Source: Sisyra terminalis (Eukaryota; Arthropoda; Insecta; Neuroptera; Sisyridae). Taken from it: a stretch of DNA of 64,000 nt. Shown one piece after another: positions 15,001 to 25,696 of this stretch. The stretch lies in the NCBI GenBank assembly GCA_958496175.1, contig OY292280.1:6014001-6078000 (forward strand), in the 5' to 3' direction. The notes under the pieces were generated by a model. It worked only from the letters and a program-made list of their open reading frames with translations, ran no database searches and was not told the DNA's origin. Position numbers and translations under genes: made by a program. Numbering within the stretch: position 1 is the first letter of the stretch; each line of letters starts with the position of its first letter.

Positions 15001-18000
15001 TATTTTATCATAATTTTCAACATAGGTTCCTATTTGGGGGCCAACTCGCCATGTGGATCCTGCTAGACCCTTTATCAATGATTAATTTATCACGTTTAGT
15101 CGGTGTAATTCCGACTTCATCAGGCAACGTTAAAATATTCATGGAAAACACAGTCTCATGATATAAAATTAATAAAGAATTAAAACGTATTTTTAAGGGA
15201 TAAAATCATTTGTTTAGTAAAATTTTTAACGAGTATTTTATTTCTTTAGTGCCGAAGAACAAGCGTTAGAAACGAACAACGCAGAACAAGATATAACCGA
15301 GGAGGAATCTGAAAATGTAACTGAAGAATCAGCTACAGGAGAAGATACCGAATCGGCTTACGAAGGGATGATGAATGATCCGGCATTGTCAACAATCACT
15401 GACTTGGATTTACCTGCAGATGTTGATCCGTCTTTTTTGGCTGCATTGCCAGAAGAAATGCGAAGCGAAGTAATTGCCGAGCAATTACGTTTGCAGCGTT
15501 TGCGGCGAAGTGCCCAAGAACAAAATGAGCGAAGTGTTCAAGGCCCTGAAGCGGGGGCATCAGCCTCGGCATCGTCTGTGGCAGCCCCGGCGGCCACATC
15601 CAATGACCTCACAGAAGTGAGTCCCGATTTTCTGGCGGCCTTACCACCGAATATCCAAGAGGAAGTCCTCGCCCAACAACGGCTAGAACAACAGCGCCAA
15701 CTAGCGGCCACTGTTAATCCAAACGATCCGGTTGATCCTGCCGAATTTTTCCAAAATCTTCCACCATCATTACGACAGGCGATCTTAACGGATATGGAAG
15801 AATCGCAAATATCTGTGTTGCCACCTGAATTGGCGGTGGAAGCGCAAAATTTACGACGTGAATGGGAAACGCGTAATCGGCAGTTGATGCAAGAACGATT
15901 CCTCAGTCAAATTAACCAGTCGAATAATGCACTTTCATCAATTTTGAGAAGTTCCGGTCGAGGAGTTCGTACTCCTCGATATACGATCCATGCGGTACCT
16001 CAACGCAGTCATTGGAATTCGTGGGGACCGGCCACTAGCCTTCGAAATATCAATACAGGACCGCGATCGCTTCGCAACAATACTGTTGTTCGAGTTCGGG
16101 GACGTCAACTTCTTGATTTAGAATCGATTTCGTGTTTGCTTGTCGTCCTTTTCCAAAATGATCCAAAGCTACATGTACTCCGATTCCATCGGGTCATCCG
16201 CAATTTGTGTTATCATGGTGCCACGCGGGAATGGGTCATCAAAGCATTGCTATCAATTTTGGATAAGTGTGTCAATTCAAAACCGTTGGATAACTTCAAC
16301 GACGCAACCGCCATCCCGATCTCGAAGAAAAATAAAAAAGGACATTCCAAATCTTCAGGTGAAACCGAAAGCCAAAATTGGTTGAACATCAACTTAGACG
16401 CGGCTCTTGGATGCAAAACCAACGTATTTCTTATAACAAAACCCAGCGGCAAAAAAGGCGACAAAGCCTCTAGCCCGACAATCGAAATCCATCCCCAAGC
16501 AGCCCCGATTGCCTGTCGACAAACCTTAGAATTACTGATTACATTAGCAAAGAGTTTTCCTAGTTGCTTCTTACCGTTGCGTCTAAAAGCTGGCCAAAAA
16601 CGGAAAAGCACAATGCCAAAGAGACAGAATGAAGCCCCCGACTTTTGGGAACTGTTACTTAAATTAGACCACACCCAACCACCTAGTCCAGTGAAAAAAT
16701 TCAAATTGTCCAACAAGAATCACTACTTCCATGTGCATGCACCGGAAACCGATTCGTTGAATTTCACCAGCAATTTCGAGCAGTCTGGATTTGGGCAGTT
16801 GTTAGAAATGTTAGATAAGCCGTTTGTTAGAAAAAATAGTCATTTAGTTGATAAATTTTTGAGATTGTTGTCGATGACAACGCGAGGACTTCCAGAATTA
16901 TCGCATTGTAATAGCGGTAATAAGCATATTGTGAGATTTAGATTAATTGAAAAATACGAAAGTGTTATTAGCTACGAGGATAAATTGCGTACTGTGATAA
17001 ACATTTTGACTGACAAATGTTGTTCGGAAGATGGTCTAGAATTTGCGTTGCTCATGCTGTTGAATCTTTCGCAAGTTTCAAACGAAATGCGACGGATTAT
17101 CTTGAATTTACTTTGGTACGGAGCCTACATGTTGTCCCGCGTTGTCGATGAGCACATTCGTGCTCTTTATGACGAACTGCGTTGCATGAAAACTTTGGCC
17201 AACGAGCAGGTGATTCCCATCGAGGAAGAAATTCCTCCCAGTTCCTCGAAATCAACTCAACCGTCTGGTGGAATCATCAACGATCGATTCACCAAAGAAC
17301 CGATCATTGTCACCGCGTCGAAACAACAAAAAACCTCATGTGATCTTCAACTTTCGTCCATGGCCCAACTCATCTCAAAAACGTCTAGTCAAGTGTACTT
17401 CCTGAAGATTCTACGCTTGATTGTGCAAGTTTTAGAAACGAAAAAGAAAGATAAAGATCAACCAAACACTAGCACGAAACCTGCAGAAGTGGACGCGATG
17501 GACACCAGCACTGATTCAGTAGACGATGAACAATCGGTTATACTTCCAGCAAGTGCTGCAAACTCGCAAAAACCAACCAAACCACTTCCGGACTCGAAGA
17601 ATTTCGAGCATAAATCTCTAAGCGCTATTTTAAATCTGGGCTCGATTTGGTCGACACTTAGCAAATGTTTGCTAGAACTAGAACACACACCCGATCACCA
17701 CGCCGTTCTCGTGCTTCAACCGGCTGTCGAGGCGTTCTTTTTAGTCCACACTCCTCAAAAAGGAAACAATCGGCGTACTTATATAGTCGAAGACGGTCCA
17801 TCTCACGATGCATTCGCAACAGTGGCCGATGATATTCCTAACGATGACAATAGTGTAATTGTTCCGCCATTGTCGCCGATTCATGTTGATAATGCCGCAT
17901 CAGATTTGTTCTACAGTTCTGATAGTGAGGAGAATCGACATGGCAACACCGGACCGGAAACGATATCGGAAGAAATCAACCAGTCACATCCCGAACAAGA

Positions 18001-21000
18001 TAATTCCGAAAGTACTGCCAATGATAATTTGATGGAACTAAACGACGACCAGGATACTTTCAATGCACCAAGTGCTTCGACAAACCCAGAAGTTGTTCCC
18101 GAGGCTCCCAACACAGCATCTGCCGCCACTGCTCAATCCGTCGAACAAGCCGTCATGGACGATCAAAAGAAATTCATTACATTTGCTGGTACGTTTTTTA
18201 TCTTTTCTTTTTCACCAATTTTCAACCAAATATTCTTATAAAACCGTCGCCTTTCTTCAAATTTCTCAACTTTCGTCCAATTTTCCATGATCAAATCTTC
18301 TCATTTCTAATGGCTAACATCATGGGCGGATTTAAGGTGGGCACGTGCCCACCCAGGGTATTTTTGTGTACTGTGGAGATTCCATAACAGTACATACTTC
18401 GAAGCAAATCAAATTATTATAGTTGTGAAAATATATGAATAAAATAACAGAAAGAGCATTAGTGAAACTCTAATCTATTTCTGGCTGGAATCGCGAATCT
18501 TTTTCGTAATCCCTTTCACGCATTATTTACATATGAAAGATAATATTGTGCCCCCGTCCAGAAGAAAATCCTCAATCCGCCCTTGGTTAACATTTTATTT
18601 AGTCAATGAAAACAAGACATTTTTATTTGGAAAGTCACAGAATTTGTGTTAAAGACAAATTTACATTCTATATAAATAATGAGTTTTATTCATCCATTTT
18701 TTTAGAACGCCATCGCACTGTATTAAATCAAATCTTGCGGCAAAGTAGTGGAAATCTTGCCGAAGGACCATTTGCCGTTCTTGTGGACCACACTCGGATT
18801 TTAGATTTTGATGTTAAGCGGCGCTATTTCCGATCCGAGCTGGAACGCCTGGATAATGGCGTTAGACGGGAAGAACTAGCAATTCATGTGCGTCGTAGCC
18901 ATGTTTTCGAAGATTCTTTCCGGGAACTATATCGGCGCCACGCCGAAGAGTGGAAAAATCGATTTTATATCGTTTTCGAAGGTAATAATGAACCTGATTT
19001 TTTTGTTGAAATGCTGGCCTATGTTTTTCCTTGAAAACAAGTTTTAATTGTTTTCTTTTTACAGAGGAGGAAGGTCAAGATGCTGGAGGTTTACTTCGAG
19101 AATGGTATATGATAATAAGTCGAGATATTTTCAACCCCATGTATGCTCTTTTCACCGTGTCACCTGGAGATCGCGTCACTTATATGATCAACCAATCGAG
19201 TTATTGTAATCCAAATCATTTATGTTATTATAAATTTGTCGGACGTGTAATTGGTATGTATCACCCCTTTTTTTGTTAGTGATCCCTTTTTTCAATAGGG
19301 GTTTTCGTCTAATTTTAGCTAAGGCTATTTACGATAATAAATTACTCGAATGTTATTTCACACGATCGTTTTATAAACATATTTTGGGAAAGCAAGTCAA
19401 ATATACGGATATGGAAAGTGAAGACTACAGTTTCTATAAAGGATTGGTTTATTTGATGGAACATGATGTAACCGATTTAGGATACGATTTAACTTTTAGC
19501 ACTGAAGTGCAAGAGTTTGGTATGACGAATGTCCGAGATTTGATTCCTAATGGAAGTACAGTACCTGTTAATGAACACAACAAAATGGAATACATCCGCT
19601 TAGTTTGCCAAATGAAAATGACGGTATCAATCCAAAAACAGTACGTTTTCCCATAATTATTTATTTCGTTCTTTCATTTTCCTTGAAAATATTTCTTTGT
19701 AGATTAACAGCGTTTTTAGAAGGATTCTACGACATTATTCCTAAACGACTGATTTCAATATTTAATGAGCAGGAACTAGAGTTATTAATTTCTGGATTAC
19801 CAAATATTGATATCGACGATCTCAAAAACAACACCGAATATCACAAATACCAATCAAATTCTCTTCAGGTACAAATCAACGAAAAGACCAATGAAATTTA
19901 TTTACCTTTTTTGTTTTGGGTTTTTAGATTCAATGGTTTTGGCGAGCGTTGCGATCTTTTGATCAAGCAGATAGAGCGAAATTCCTCCAATTCGTCACCG
20001 GTACTTCCAAGGTTCCGTTACAAGGCTTTGGATCGTTAGAGGGCATGAATGGAGTACAAAAATTCCAGATTCATCGCGACGATCGCTCGACCGATCGTCT
20101 TCCATCGGCCCATACTTGGTGCGTTTAAAAACTACTGTTTTTTGTATCAGATTTAGTGTAGCTCCCTCTCTCCTTAAAAACATTAACTTTGACTATAGAA
20201 CTACCAAATACTTGCGAGAATTTATAATGCTATACTTTATACAAATAACAATTGGCTCATGTGTACTTTAGCACACCCACAATCTGGCAATGTTGCATTT
20301 TTGACTTTGTTTTTAATTTAATTCGCGATTAAATCGGTTCATAATGAAAATTTAGCCACAAAAGAAAGAATTATACCATATTAGAATTAAACCATCAAAA
20401 ATATCGCGAATTAAATTAAAAACAAAGTCGAAAATGCAACGTTGTCAGATTGTGGGTGTGCTAAAGTACACTTGAGCCTAACAATTTATCTACAATAGAT
20501 ATTAGTCTTTTCTTAGTTAATACCATATTTTATTGACGAAATTCTTTTCAAATTTAAAATCCCTTCTTTAACTATGCATGCGCTTGGCAAATTAAGGCAA
20601 GACCAAGCCTAATTTTTACAGCGCCATCTAGGTGTCGGTTTCTGGAAGCCTAATTACCCTAATTAGAAGTCTAATTACCTATATAAAAACCTTCATAATT
20701 ACCATTGGAAGAGAGTTAGCCGGAAAACTCTATTTTCTTTCCGGTTGAAGTACAAGCAAAAATTCAATTGATACCCTCAACTAGAGACCACCACCCGGAG
20801 GAATCTGCAAAAAAAAAAATCGTTTGTACCTCAACAAATTCAAATTTATGGCGGTTTTTGCTATTTCAACAATGAAGTAATTAAAGTCTAATTACCCATA
20901 TAAAAACCTTCATAATTATCGTTGGAATAGAGTTAGAAGAAAATTTTTTTTAGTACAATCCTCAGCGTCATAGTAGCTAGATTGTATCGTTTTTGAATTT

Positions 21001-21619
21001 GGAAAATCTGTAACTGTCGGAAAACTGAATTTTCTTTCCGGTTGAGGTACAAACAAAAATTCAATTGATACCCTCAACTAGAGACCACCACCCGGAGGAA
21101 TCTGCAAAAAAAAAAATCGTTTGTACCTCAACAGATTCAAAATTATGGCGGTTTTTGCTTTTTCAACTATGAAGTAATTAAAGTCTAATTAACCATACAA
21201 AAACTTTCATAATTATCGTTGGAATAGAATTAGAAAGAAACTTTTTTTTAATACAATCCTCAGCGTCACAGATTGTACCGCGTTTGAATTTGGAAAATCT
21301 GTAACTGTCGGAAAACTGGATTTTCTTTCCGGTCGAGGTACAAACGATTTTTTTTTCAGTACAATTAAGTAAAACAAAAGTCAATCGAAAAATATATTTT
21401 AAATTTTAATTTGTAAAAGTCCGGTGCTAACTTGACAGGTGGAAAATACGACATTACTTTCCGAGCCCCCTAATATTTTTAAAGGAAAACCACTAATTTA
21501 TTTTGTTGTTTTGCAGTTTTAATCAATTGGACCTTCCCGTCTATGAAACTTACGACAAGCTACGCCAATATTTGCTGAAGGCAATTCAAGAATGTAGCGA
21601 AGGATTCGGATTTGCTTAA
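1..21619 (+). CDS. HUWE1: HUWE1 HECT-type E3 ubiquitin ligase (5' partial, 20 exons)
   Basis: A giant E3 enzyme that accepts ubiquitin on a HECT cysteine and passes it to many substrates; it acts in cytoplasm and nucleus. Exons by GT-AG joins: 1-129, 188-427, 493-726, 2861-3147, 3213-3510, 3682-3783, 3842-5455, 6077-9709, 12129-12332, 12390-12495, 12662-13609, 13756-13962, 14029-14056, 15250-18188, 18706-18981, 19065-19253, 19319-19640, 19703-19868, 19928-20118, 21517-21619. The total is 12216 nt (4072 codons with the stop) and no phase is broken. The first visible residues (FGKCELYHW) match the family about 45 residues after its start, so the first coding exon(s) lie off the left edge. Domain order as in animals: N-terminal helical repeats (DUF908/DUF913, exons 3-7), UBA, UIM, WWE (exon 8), acidic tract (exons 10-11), UBM-like repeats (exon 14), C-terminal HECT (exons 15-20). 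Adding the missing start gives about 4115 residues, a little under the human length of about 4370. Very sure of identity; individual junctions are by inspection only. Confidence 0.96.
1317..1529. mobile_element. pogo/Tigger-like MITE, copy 1
   Basis: A 213-bp element with ~25-bp terminal inverted repeats (left CAGTGTAATTTCACTAATCC; right end is the inverse, GTGCCGGATTAGTGAG...), flanked by TA on both sides. An internal pair of inverted ATCCGGCAC/GTGCCGGAT motifs repeats inward. No coding capacity. The CAGT...ACTG ends and TA duplication fit pogo/Tigger (Tc1/mariner) elements; the family is inferred from the ends only. Confidence 0.75.
2505..2725. mobile_element. pogo/Tigger-like MITE, copy 2
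   Basis: A 221-bp relative of the element at 1317-1529, same orientation, in the same HUWE1 intron. Flanking TA at 2503-2504 and 2726-2727. The right end GATTATACTG is better preserved than in copy 1. Confidence 0.75.
5653..5859. mobile_element. Short inverted-repeat element in HUWE1 intron 7
   Basis: About 207 bp, with ends GGGTGCGTTCCACTAAGCGA and the inverse ...GGTTAGTGGAACGCACCC, AT-rich interior and no coding capacity. The flanking bases (tta on the left, tca on the right) could be an eroded 3-bp duplication of PIF/Harbinger type, but the superfamily is not settled. The rest of intron 7 (5456-6076) shows nothing else. Confidence 0.65.
6077..9709 (+). other. HUWE1: HUWE1 exon 8: UBA, UIM and WWE domains
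   Basis: The largest exon, 1211 codons, in phase 0 at both ends (acceptor atctag at 6071-6076, donor gtaagt at 9710). UBA domain at about 7138-7245 (LQQLRDMGF start), visible residues 1323-1358. UIM-like helix at about 7277-7320 (AIAMSLGEI). WWE domain at about 7895-8130 with the W...W...GRRRY pattern, which in this family binds poly-ADP-ribose. A serine-rich linker lies at about 8810-8910. The UBA and UIM bind ubiquitin and are thought to guide chain linkage and substrate capture. Confidence 0.9.
10112..11560 (-). mobile_element. Non-autonomous Helitron-like repeat, copy A
   Basis: About 1.45 kb, matched by eye along its length to 32295-33665 in the vig intron. Read on the minus strand its last bases are ...CGAGTTCAGCTAGTT, the CTAGT-type 3' end of insect Helitrons. 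No Rep/helicase reading frame is visible. The 5' boundary near 11560 is uncertain. Confidence 0.6.
10551..10798. mobile_element. hAT-like MITE nested in Helitron copy A
   Basis: Left end CAGAGGTGGCCAACCCGCGG; right end ...GACCATCCCTG, degraded. The imperfect 8-bp flanks are ATTTAAAC and ATTTCATG. The matching element at 32758-32959 keeps a cleaner right end (GGCCACCTCTG). CAG...CTG ends plus 8-bp flanks suggest hAT. Confidence 0.6.
11569..11791 (-). mobile_element. Short non-autonomous Helitron
   Basis: Read on the minus strand it begins TCTACTCTAATATTATAAAG, continues with the conserved Helitron head ACCGATTTGAAAAATTCTTT and GTTGGGAAGCTACA, and ends CGCAGACGAAGTCGCGGAG then ATCAGCTA. This is the same family as 47040-48532 with most of the interior missing (about 220 bp). 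Confidence 0.65.
12390..13609 (+). other. HUWE1: HUWE1 exons 10-11: acidic tract and following segment
   Basis: Exon 10 (12390-12495) and exon 11 (12662-13609) are joined through a split Arg codon. Exon 10 encodes a run of Asp written as alternating GAT/GAC at about 12448-12485, the counterpart of the long acidic region of vertebrate HUWE1. Exon 11 carries the conserved block around FLQRLLGP (about 13040-13070), then a low-complexity Ser/Thr/Pro stretch. Reading continues in frame past 13609 to a stop at 13678, but only the g|gttggt donor at 13610 keeps phase with the next exon. Confidence 0.8.
14029..14056 (+). other. HUWE1: HUWE1 exon 13: 28-nt micro-exon
   Basis: Acceptor ttttacag ends at 14028 and donor gtacgc starts at 14057. 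The exon takes one base from exon 12 and gives two to exon 14, so it is needed for frame: joining exon 12 directly to exon 14 would shift the reading. It encodes about nine residues (E-L-S-S-M-A-P-T-E). The downstream intron is 1193 bp and carries a foldback repeat. This exon is inferred from phase and splice sites, not from homology. Confidence 0.65.
14189..15073. mobile_element. Foldback element in HUWE1 intron 13
   Basis: Arms of about 185 bp (14189-14375 and about 14900-15073) begin AAAGGGTCTAGCAGGATCC and end with the inverse ...GGATCCTGCTAGACCCTTT. An AT-rich, T/A-run-filled middle separates them. No clear target-site duplication. A fragment of one arm recurs at 34072-34112 inside the vig gene. 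Confidence 0.65.
15250..18188 (+). other. HUWE1: HUWE1 exon 14: UBM-like repeats and Ser-rich region
   Basis: A 2939-nt exon. Three copies of the D/S-P-x-F-L-x-x-L-P motif appear in turn at about 15427 ([10 protein letters not shown]), 15622 ([10 protein letters not shown]) and 15730 (PAEFFQNLP), followed by [10 protein letters not shown]. These are the ubiquitin-binding UBM-type (DUF4414) repeats of HUWE1. The later conserved blocks [18 protein letters not shown] (about 16203) and [14 protein letters not shown] (about 17710) are family-specific. The exon ends one base into the Glu codon that opens the HECT segment. Confidence 0.92.
18321..18585. mobile_element. hAT MITE in HUWE1 intron 14
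   Basis: 265 bp. Left end CATGGGCGGATTTAAGG, right end ...AATCCGCCCTTG. The 8-bp flanks are GCTAACAT (18313-18320) and GTTAACAT (18586-18593), one mismatch. Same family as 53692-53953 and the fragment at 47829-47930. This explains most of the 517-bp intron. Confidence 0.8.
20254..20478. mobile_element. 225-bp GG...CC palindromic MITE, copy A
   Basis: Ends GGCTCATGTGTACTTTAGCA and the inverse ...GTACACTTGAGCC. The arms of about 75 bp are near-perfect inverses. Exact 8-bp target duplication TAACAATT at 20246-20253 and 20479-20486. It sits in HUWE1 intron 19 inside an older repeat whose uninterrupted form is visible at about 51190-51215. No coding capacity. Confidence 0.85.
20700..21350. repeat. 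Tandem ~297-bp repeat in HUWE1 intron 19
   Basis: Two near-identical units and a partial third. The block ACCACCCGGAGGAATCTGC recurs about 297 bp apart (20788 and 21085), and the motif GGAAAACT...TTTCTTTCCGG occurs three times. This lies directly upstream of the last HUWE1 exon, inside the intron that splits the catalytic Cys codon. Flanking 20490-20640 is the ordinary interspersed repeat also seen at 51215-51365. Confidence 0.75.
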
Positions 21620-21931
21620 ACAATGTTATTTTACCTGTAATTTCTCAAATTTGATGCTAAAATAAGAGACTGAACTAACCCAAGTCTGGACAATATTTAT
21701 TTCTCGTTTTGTATTTTTTACGTTGTCCAGAAATTTTCAAACGTCTTCGTTGTTTTTTTTTTTTGTTTTTTAAATTATTTTCATTCTTTCATAAATTTTA
21801 TTAAATTTATAATCTTCGTTTCATTTCAGCTAGTTTATTTAACATTATTTAAGTGGTTTATGGGTAAAATGATAACGTATCAAAAATTTGGCTACTAGAA
21901 TTACTTTTAAATATCGTAGTATTAAATCGAA

Positions 21932-21948
21932 AATAAAAACACAATAAA
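21932..21948 (+). terminator. HUWE1 polyadenylation signals
   Basis: Two AATAAA hexamers at 21932-21937 and 21943-21948, about 315 nt after the HUWE1 stop codon, in a very AT-rich 3' UTR with a T-rich stretch beyond. This is the likely 3' end of the transcript; further weak AATAAA hits lie downstream. Confidence 0.55.
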
Positions 21949-22415
21949 AAGTTTTTCTGCTCTTTTTTACAAATATAAAATATATTTTAAAGGACGTTAA
22001 AAATTCATTCAAATTAAAATAATAATAAATAAAAAAAAGATGATATTGTACAGATTGTTAATACTGAAAAGTGATTTGATTTAATTAAAATAAAGAAGGA
22101 AATTAATGGAGATTTTATATAACTTCATGAAAATCTATTTTACTAGTTACAATTATTGTATTCATTATTTGCTCGCCATTAATAAAAAAATGTTTTTAAT
22201 ATCACTAATACTGTAAAATTTCAATTTGTTAAAAATTGTGTTAAATGAATGGGTTGTAAAAAGTGGATATTTCGGTTTTAATTTTACATGTTAATTGATT
22301 TTAAAGAATAAATTGTTTAAAACGAGTAACAATGATCCTGTAACACATTGATATATTTTATGCATAAAGAAAATAATCTCAATAATTTTCTTCAGAAAAA
22401 AAAATATAAATATAT

Positions 22416-22418
<3 letters not shown>

Positions 22419-22459
<41 letters not shown>
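22419..22459. repeat. (AT)n microsatellite
   Basis: An uninterrupted AT run of about 40 bp in the HUWE1-vig spacer; simple sequence only. Confidence 0.95.
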
Positions 22460-22463
<4 letters not shown>

Positions 22464-24075
22464 TACAAAAAAAAGAAGAAAAAATCACTTTCAAATAAGC
22501 TATTTAATGCAAATAAATTGATTTCAATTGAAATTCGATTTGAACATTTCAAATATTTTTTACATCAATTTGTATGCATTTTATTATATTGTTTTTCAAA
22601 GAAAAAAAGAAAATATAACAAAAAAAAAGTATATCGATTAAAGTTTATAATGTATGTTCCTTCTAGCGACGTCAATATCTGACAATGTTGGATTTTTTAC
22701 TTTGCTTTTAATTCACGATTGTTTTATTAATTCAATTCTAATATCATATAACTTTCTCTTTTGTTATTAAATTTTCATTATGGCCCGATTTATTCCAGTA
22801 CTTTAAAAACCAAGTAAAAAATACCACGTTAACAAATATATTGACGTCGCTATAAGGAAGTAAATTGTTTATTAACTATAAATATTAGATTTATTAGTAA
22901 TTGTAAAATACAAATGAGTTTCCTTCAATTCCTACTGTCCTATGTAACATAGGTTTTTTCAGTATCTAAAGATGAAATTGATTGAATATATATTATAAGA
23001 CTGTAAAAAGTAACTTCGTTTTCTTTATTTTTCCTTCAAAAAAAATCCCGTTTTTAATTTTCCAATTTGACACTCCTTTTATTAAAATGAAAATATTGAT
23101 CAAAGCTGAAAAATTTCCAGGAATACACACTATATAATTTACAATCTATCAAAATTTTTAGCGATCAGGCAAATCTGGAAGTCATGAAATTTTATAAGGT
23201 AAGGAAAATTCTAGAATTTTATTCATAATTTAGGTGGGAAAAGATTTAGGCGTTATTGGTAAACAGAGCTGTCAAAAAAAAGTAACTTATTAATTTTCAA
23301 GTAATATTTTCCAAACTGAGGGGTGCGCCTCCCTAGGGATCCGTAGACTATCCTAAGGATCCACATCCATCTCATTAAGCGATAATAATAAAATATTGTG
23401 GCTCAAGTCAGTTTTAGTCTAATTTCGATGGATATAAGTTGGGAAACATTTATAGGTACCCAATTAGCTATCTGCTTAAATTTATTTCAGGAGCAAATCT
23501 GACCAATTAAAACCAAAAAAAACGTTAGGACGTTATAGTCTTTTTAGTAAAATAAAAGCGCAGAGAAAAGACACCTTCAAAAAAGGCTCTCCGAAATAAA
23601 AACCCTGTTAAAAAAAAAAGCAGTTTTAATGTTCAAAAAACCCAAAAGAAGTCGTTTAAAGTGATAAAAGGCATTTTTAATTTATTGATTTCAAAACTCC
23701 ACTTTAACAAGGATATATTTAGTAACGAAAGTAACTAAAAAGGTAACTTTTAAGTATTTAAAAAAGTAACTAGATACCTCAGATAACTTCATCTACTTCT
23801 TGAAAAAATAACTTATCCTGTATCTAGATAGTTTTCTAAAGTATCACTAACTTTGAACCCAGCTTGGGTTGGTATTAAACAATCTGAAACAATTTTTCCT
23901 TTAGTTTTAGTCAACTTTCGATGGACATAAGTTCAGAAACACTTATAGGTACCCAATTGGCAGCCTTCTTAGATTATCTCAAAAGCAAATCTGACCAATT
24001 AGACCCAAGAAAAACGTCGGGGCGTTATATAGTCTTTTTAGTAAAATAAAAGCGCAGAAGAAAAAGAACCCTGTT

Positions 24076-24254
24076 TAAGCAGGCCATTCACGCTCCGACT
24101 TGCAGTCCAACTAGTGGTTCGACTTTCGAAGTTAGATCTAAAATCGGATCGTGAATGGTGTTGTTGGAAGTTGAATGTCTAGCGGATCATTTAGGCGATC
24201 CAACTAGTAGTCCGACTAGTTGGACTGCAAATCGGAGCGTGAATGTCCTGCTTA
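24076..24254. mobile_element. Palindromic MITE in spacer
   Basis: 179 bp with ends TAAGCAGGCCATTCACGCTC and the inverse ...GAGCGTGAATGTCCTGCTTA. A second inner inverted pair is built on CAACTAG/CTAGTTG. The ends TAA/TTA could be a palindromic 3-bp duplication (PIF/Harbinger-like), but this is unproven. No coding capacity. Confidence 0.7.
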
Positions 24255-25696
24255 GGAAAGGCATTTTAAATGTTCAAAAACCCCATTAGAAGTCGTTTAA
24301 AGTTTTTAAAATCATTATAAATATAATGATTCCAAAATGCCTCTTAATTCCCTTTTTGAACAGGGAAGATCATACCACGGCATATATCTTTATAATTTAT
24401 TTAAAAAAAAATGGGCTAAAGTCCCTTTTAGGTCGGTTAATATCTGACAACGTTGCATTTTCTGCTTGTTTTTTTATTCTATTCGCGATTTTTTTGTTAA
24501 TTCAATTCTAATATCATATAATTTTCTCTTTTGTGGCTAAATTTTCATAATGGACCGAAATTTGACTGTTCTAAAAGGGATTTGAGTGCTATGAAATCAG
24601 GACTAAGGAGCTGGAGTTGAACCTTAGAATCATCAAATCGGAAGTTTTTGAAGAATCTGGAACCAAAATGGTAGATGGAATATTTATTTTAACGGCGCTA
24701 GAGTTGGAATCATGAAAATTTATGACAATTTATAGCCTAATAAACTATAACAATTTATTCCGGAATCAGAACCGGAGCTAAAACTAAACATTGATTCTGG
24801 AGCTGGAGCTTTTGTTAAGAAATTGGCTCTGGAACTTGATCCAAATCGTACCCTGTTAAAAAAAGGCTTTAGACGAGTTCTAATGGGTTTTTTGAACATT
24901 TAAAATGACTTTAAATGTCATTTTTAACAGGGTAAACTAAATTAGTCCAGCTTCCCAGTTCTATTTAAAATTATTGTTGAAAGTTTTGAAAATCCAACTA
25001 ATTAATATATAAAAAGAGTTCTGGGTGGTTTTATTTGTAGCATTAACTCTAAATTAATTCTTAAAAACTAGTTTTTGGGAATAAATGGATGTTAAGGGAC
25101 TTAATTGACCAAATTATTGTTTAGAGGGTCTTGAATATCTATTAATAAATCAACCAGAAGTCTTACTATCTGATGGCCTTGTGGATTGAATGGAAAATTA
25201 TATTTTTGGAGATAAAAAAGTATTATTTTCTTTTGGAAATTTGACAAGTAAAAGAAATTTGAGAACGCATAATTGTATATAAATAGGATTTTTTATAGAA
25301 GAAAAAAGTTTGGGGTCACTGATTTAACCTAAAAAACATAAAATTAAGATTAGTGGAGTAATAAAGTATTGTTTGGGGTTCAAGATTATATTTTTTCTAA
25401 TTTTAAATATCGAGTTTTATTATTTCTGTTTTGTGGATTGATAATTTTTGATTGTGGGAAGTTGATAGCGCTAAATTAATTTTGTGGGGGTTCGGGGAGG
25501 AAGAGATTGAAGATTTTTTTTATGGCGGGAAAATTTGTAGTGCAACTGAAAAATAAGATAATTTGGTGATTTTTTTTTTAATTGTATGAATGAATGGTGA
25601 CAGATTGAAACAAATTGGTGAAATTTGTTTGATAATAAACATTTTGGAAAATATTTATTGATAAATTATTGAAATGCGCGGTCAAGAAAAAGTGAG

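Larger units (their letters stand above)
18706..21619 (+). other. HUWE1: HUWE1 HECT catalytic domain (exons 15-20)
   Basis: Six exons encode the C-terminal HECT domain: 18706-18981, 19065-19253, 19319-19640, 19703-19868, 19928-20118 and 21517-21619. Hallmarks are [14 protein letters not shown] in exon 16, FVGR in exon 16, YKHILGK in exon 17, and [18 protein letters not shown] across exons 19-20. The catalytic Cys codon (TG|T, visible residue 4038) is split by the last, 1398-bp intron. The protein ends ...EGFGFA then TAA at 21617-21619, like the conserved family C-terminus. Confidence 0.96.
21949..25670. other. Spacer between HUWE1 and vig/SERBP1
   Basis: No gene recognised. Contents: an AT dinucleotide run at 22419-22459; degenerate MITE fragments at 22660-22860 and 24420-24600 (shared core ctgacaacgttgcattttc); a direct repeat of about 200 bp at 23400-23600 and 23900-24070 (shared ataggtacccaatt and gcaaatctgaccaatta); a palindromic MITE at 24076-24254; and runs of degenerate agtaact/agtatct repeats at 23720-23850. 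Confidence 0.65.
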
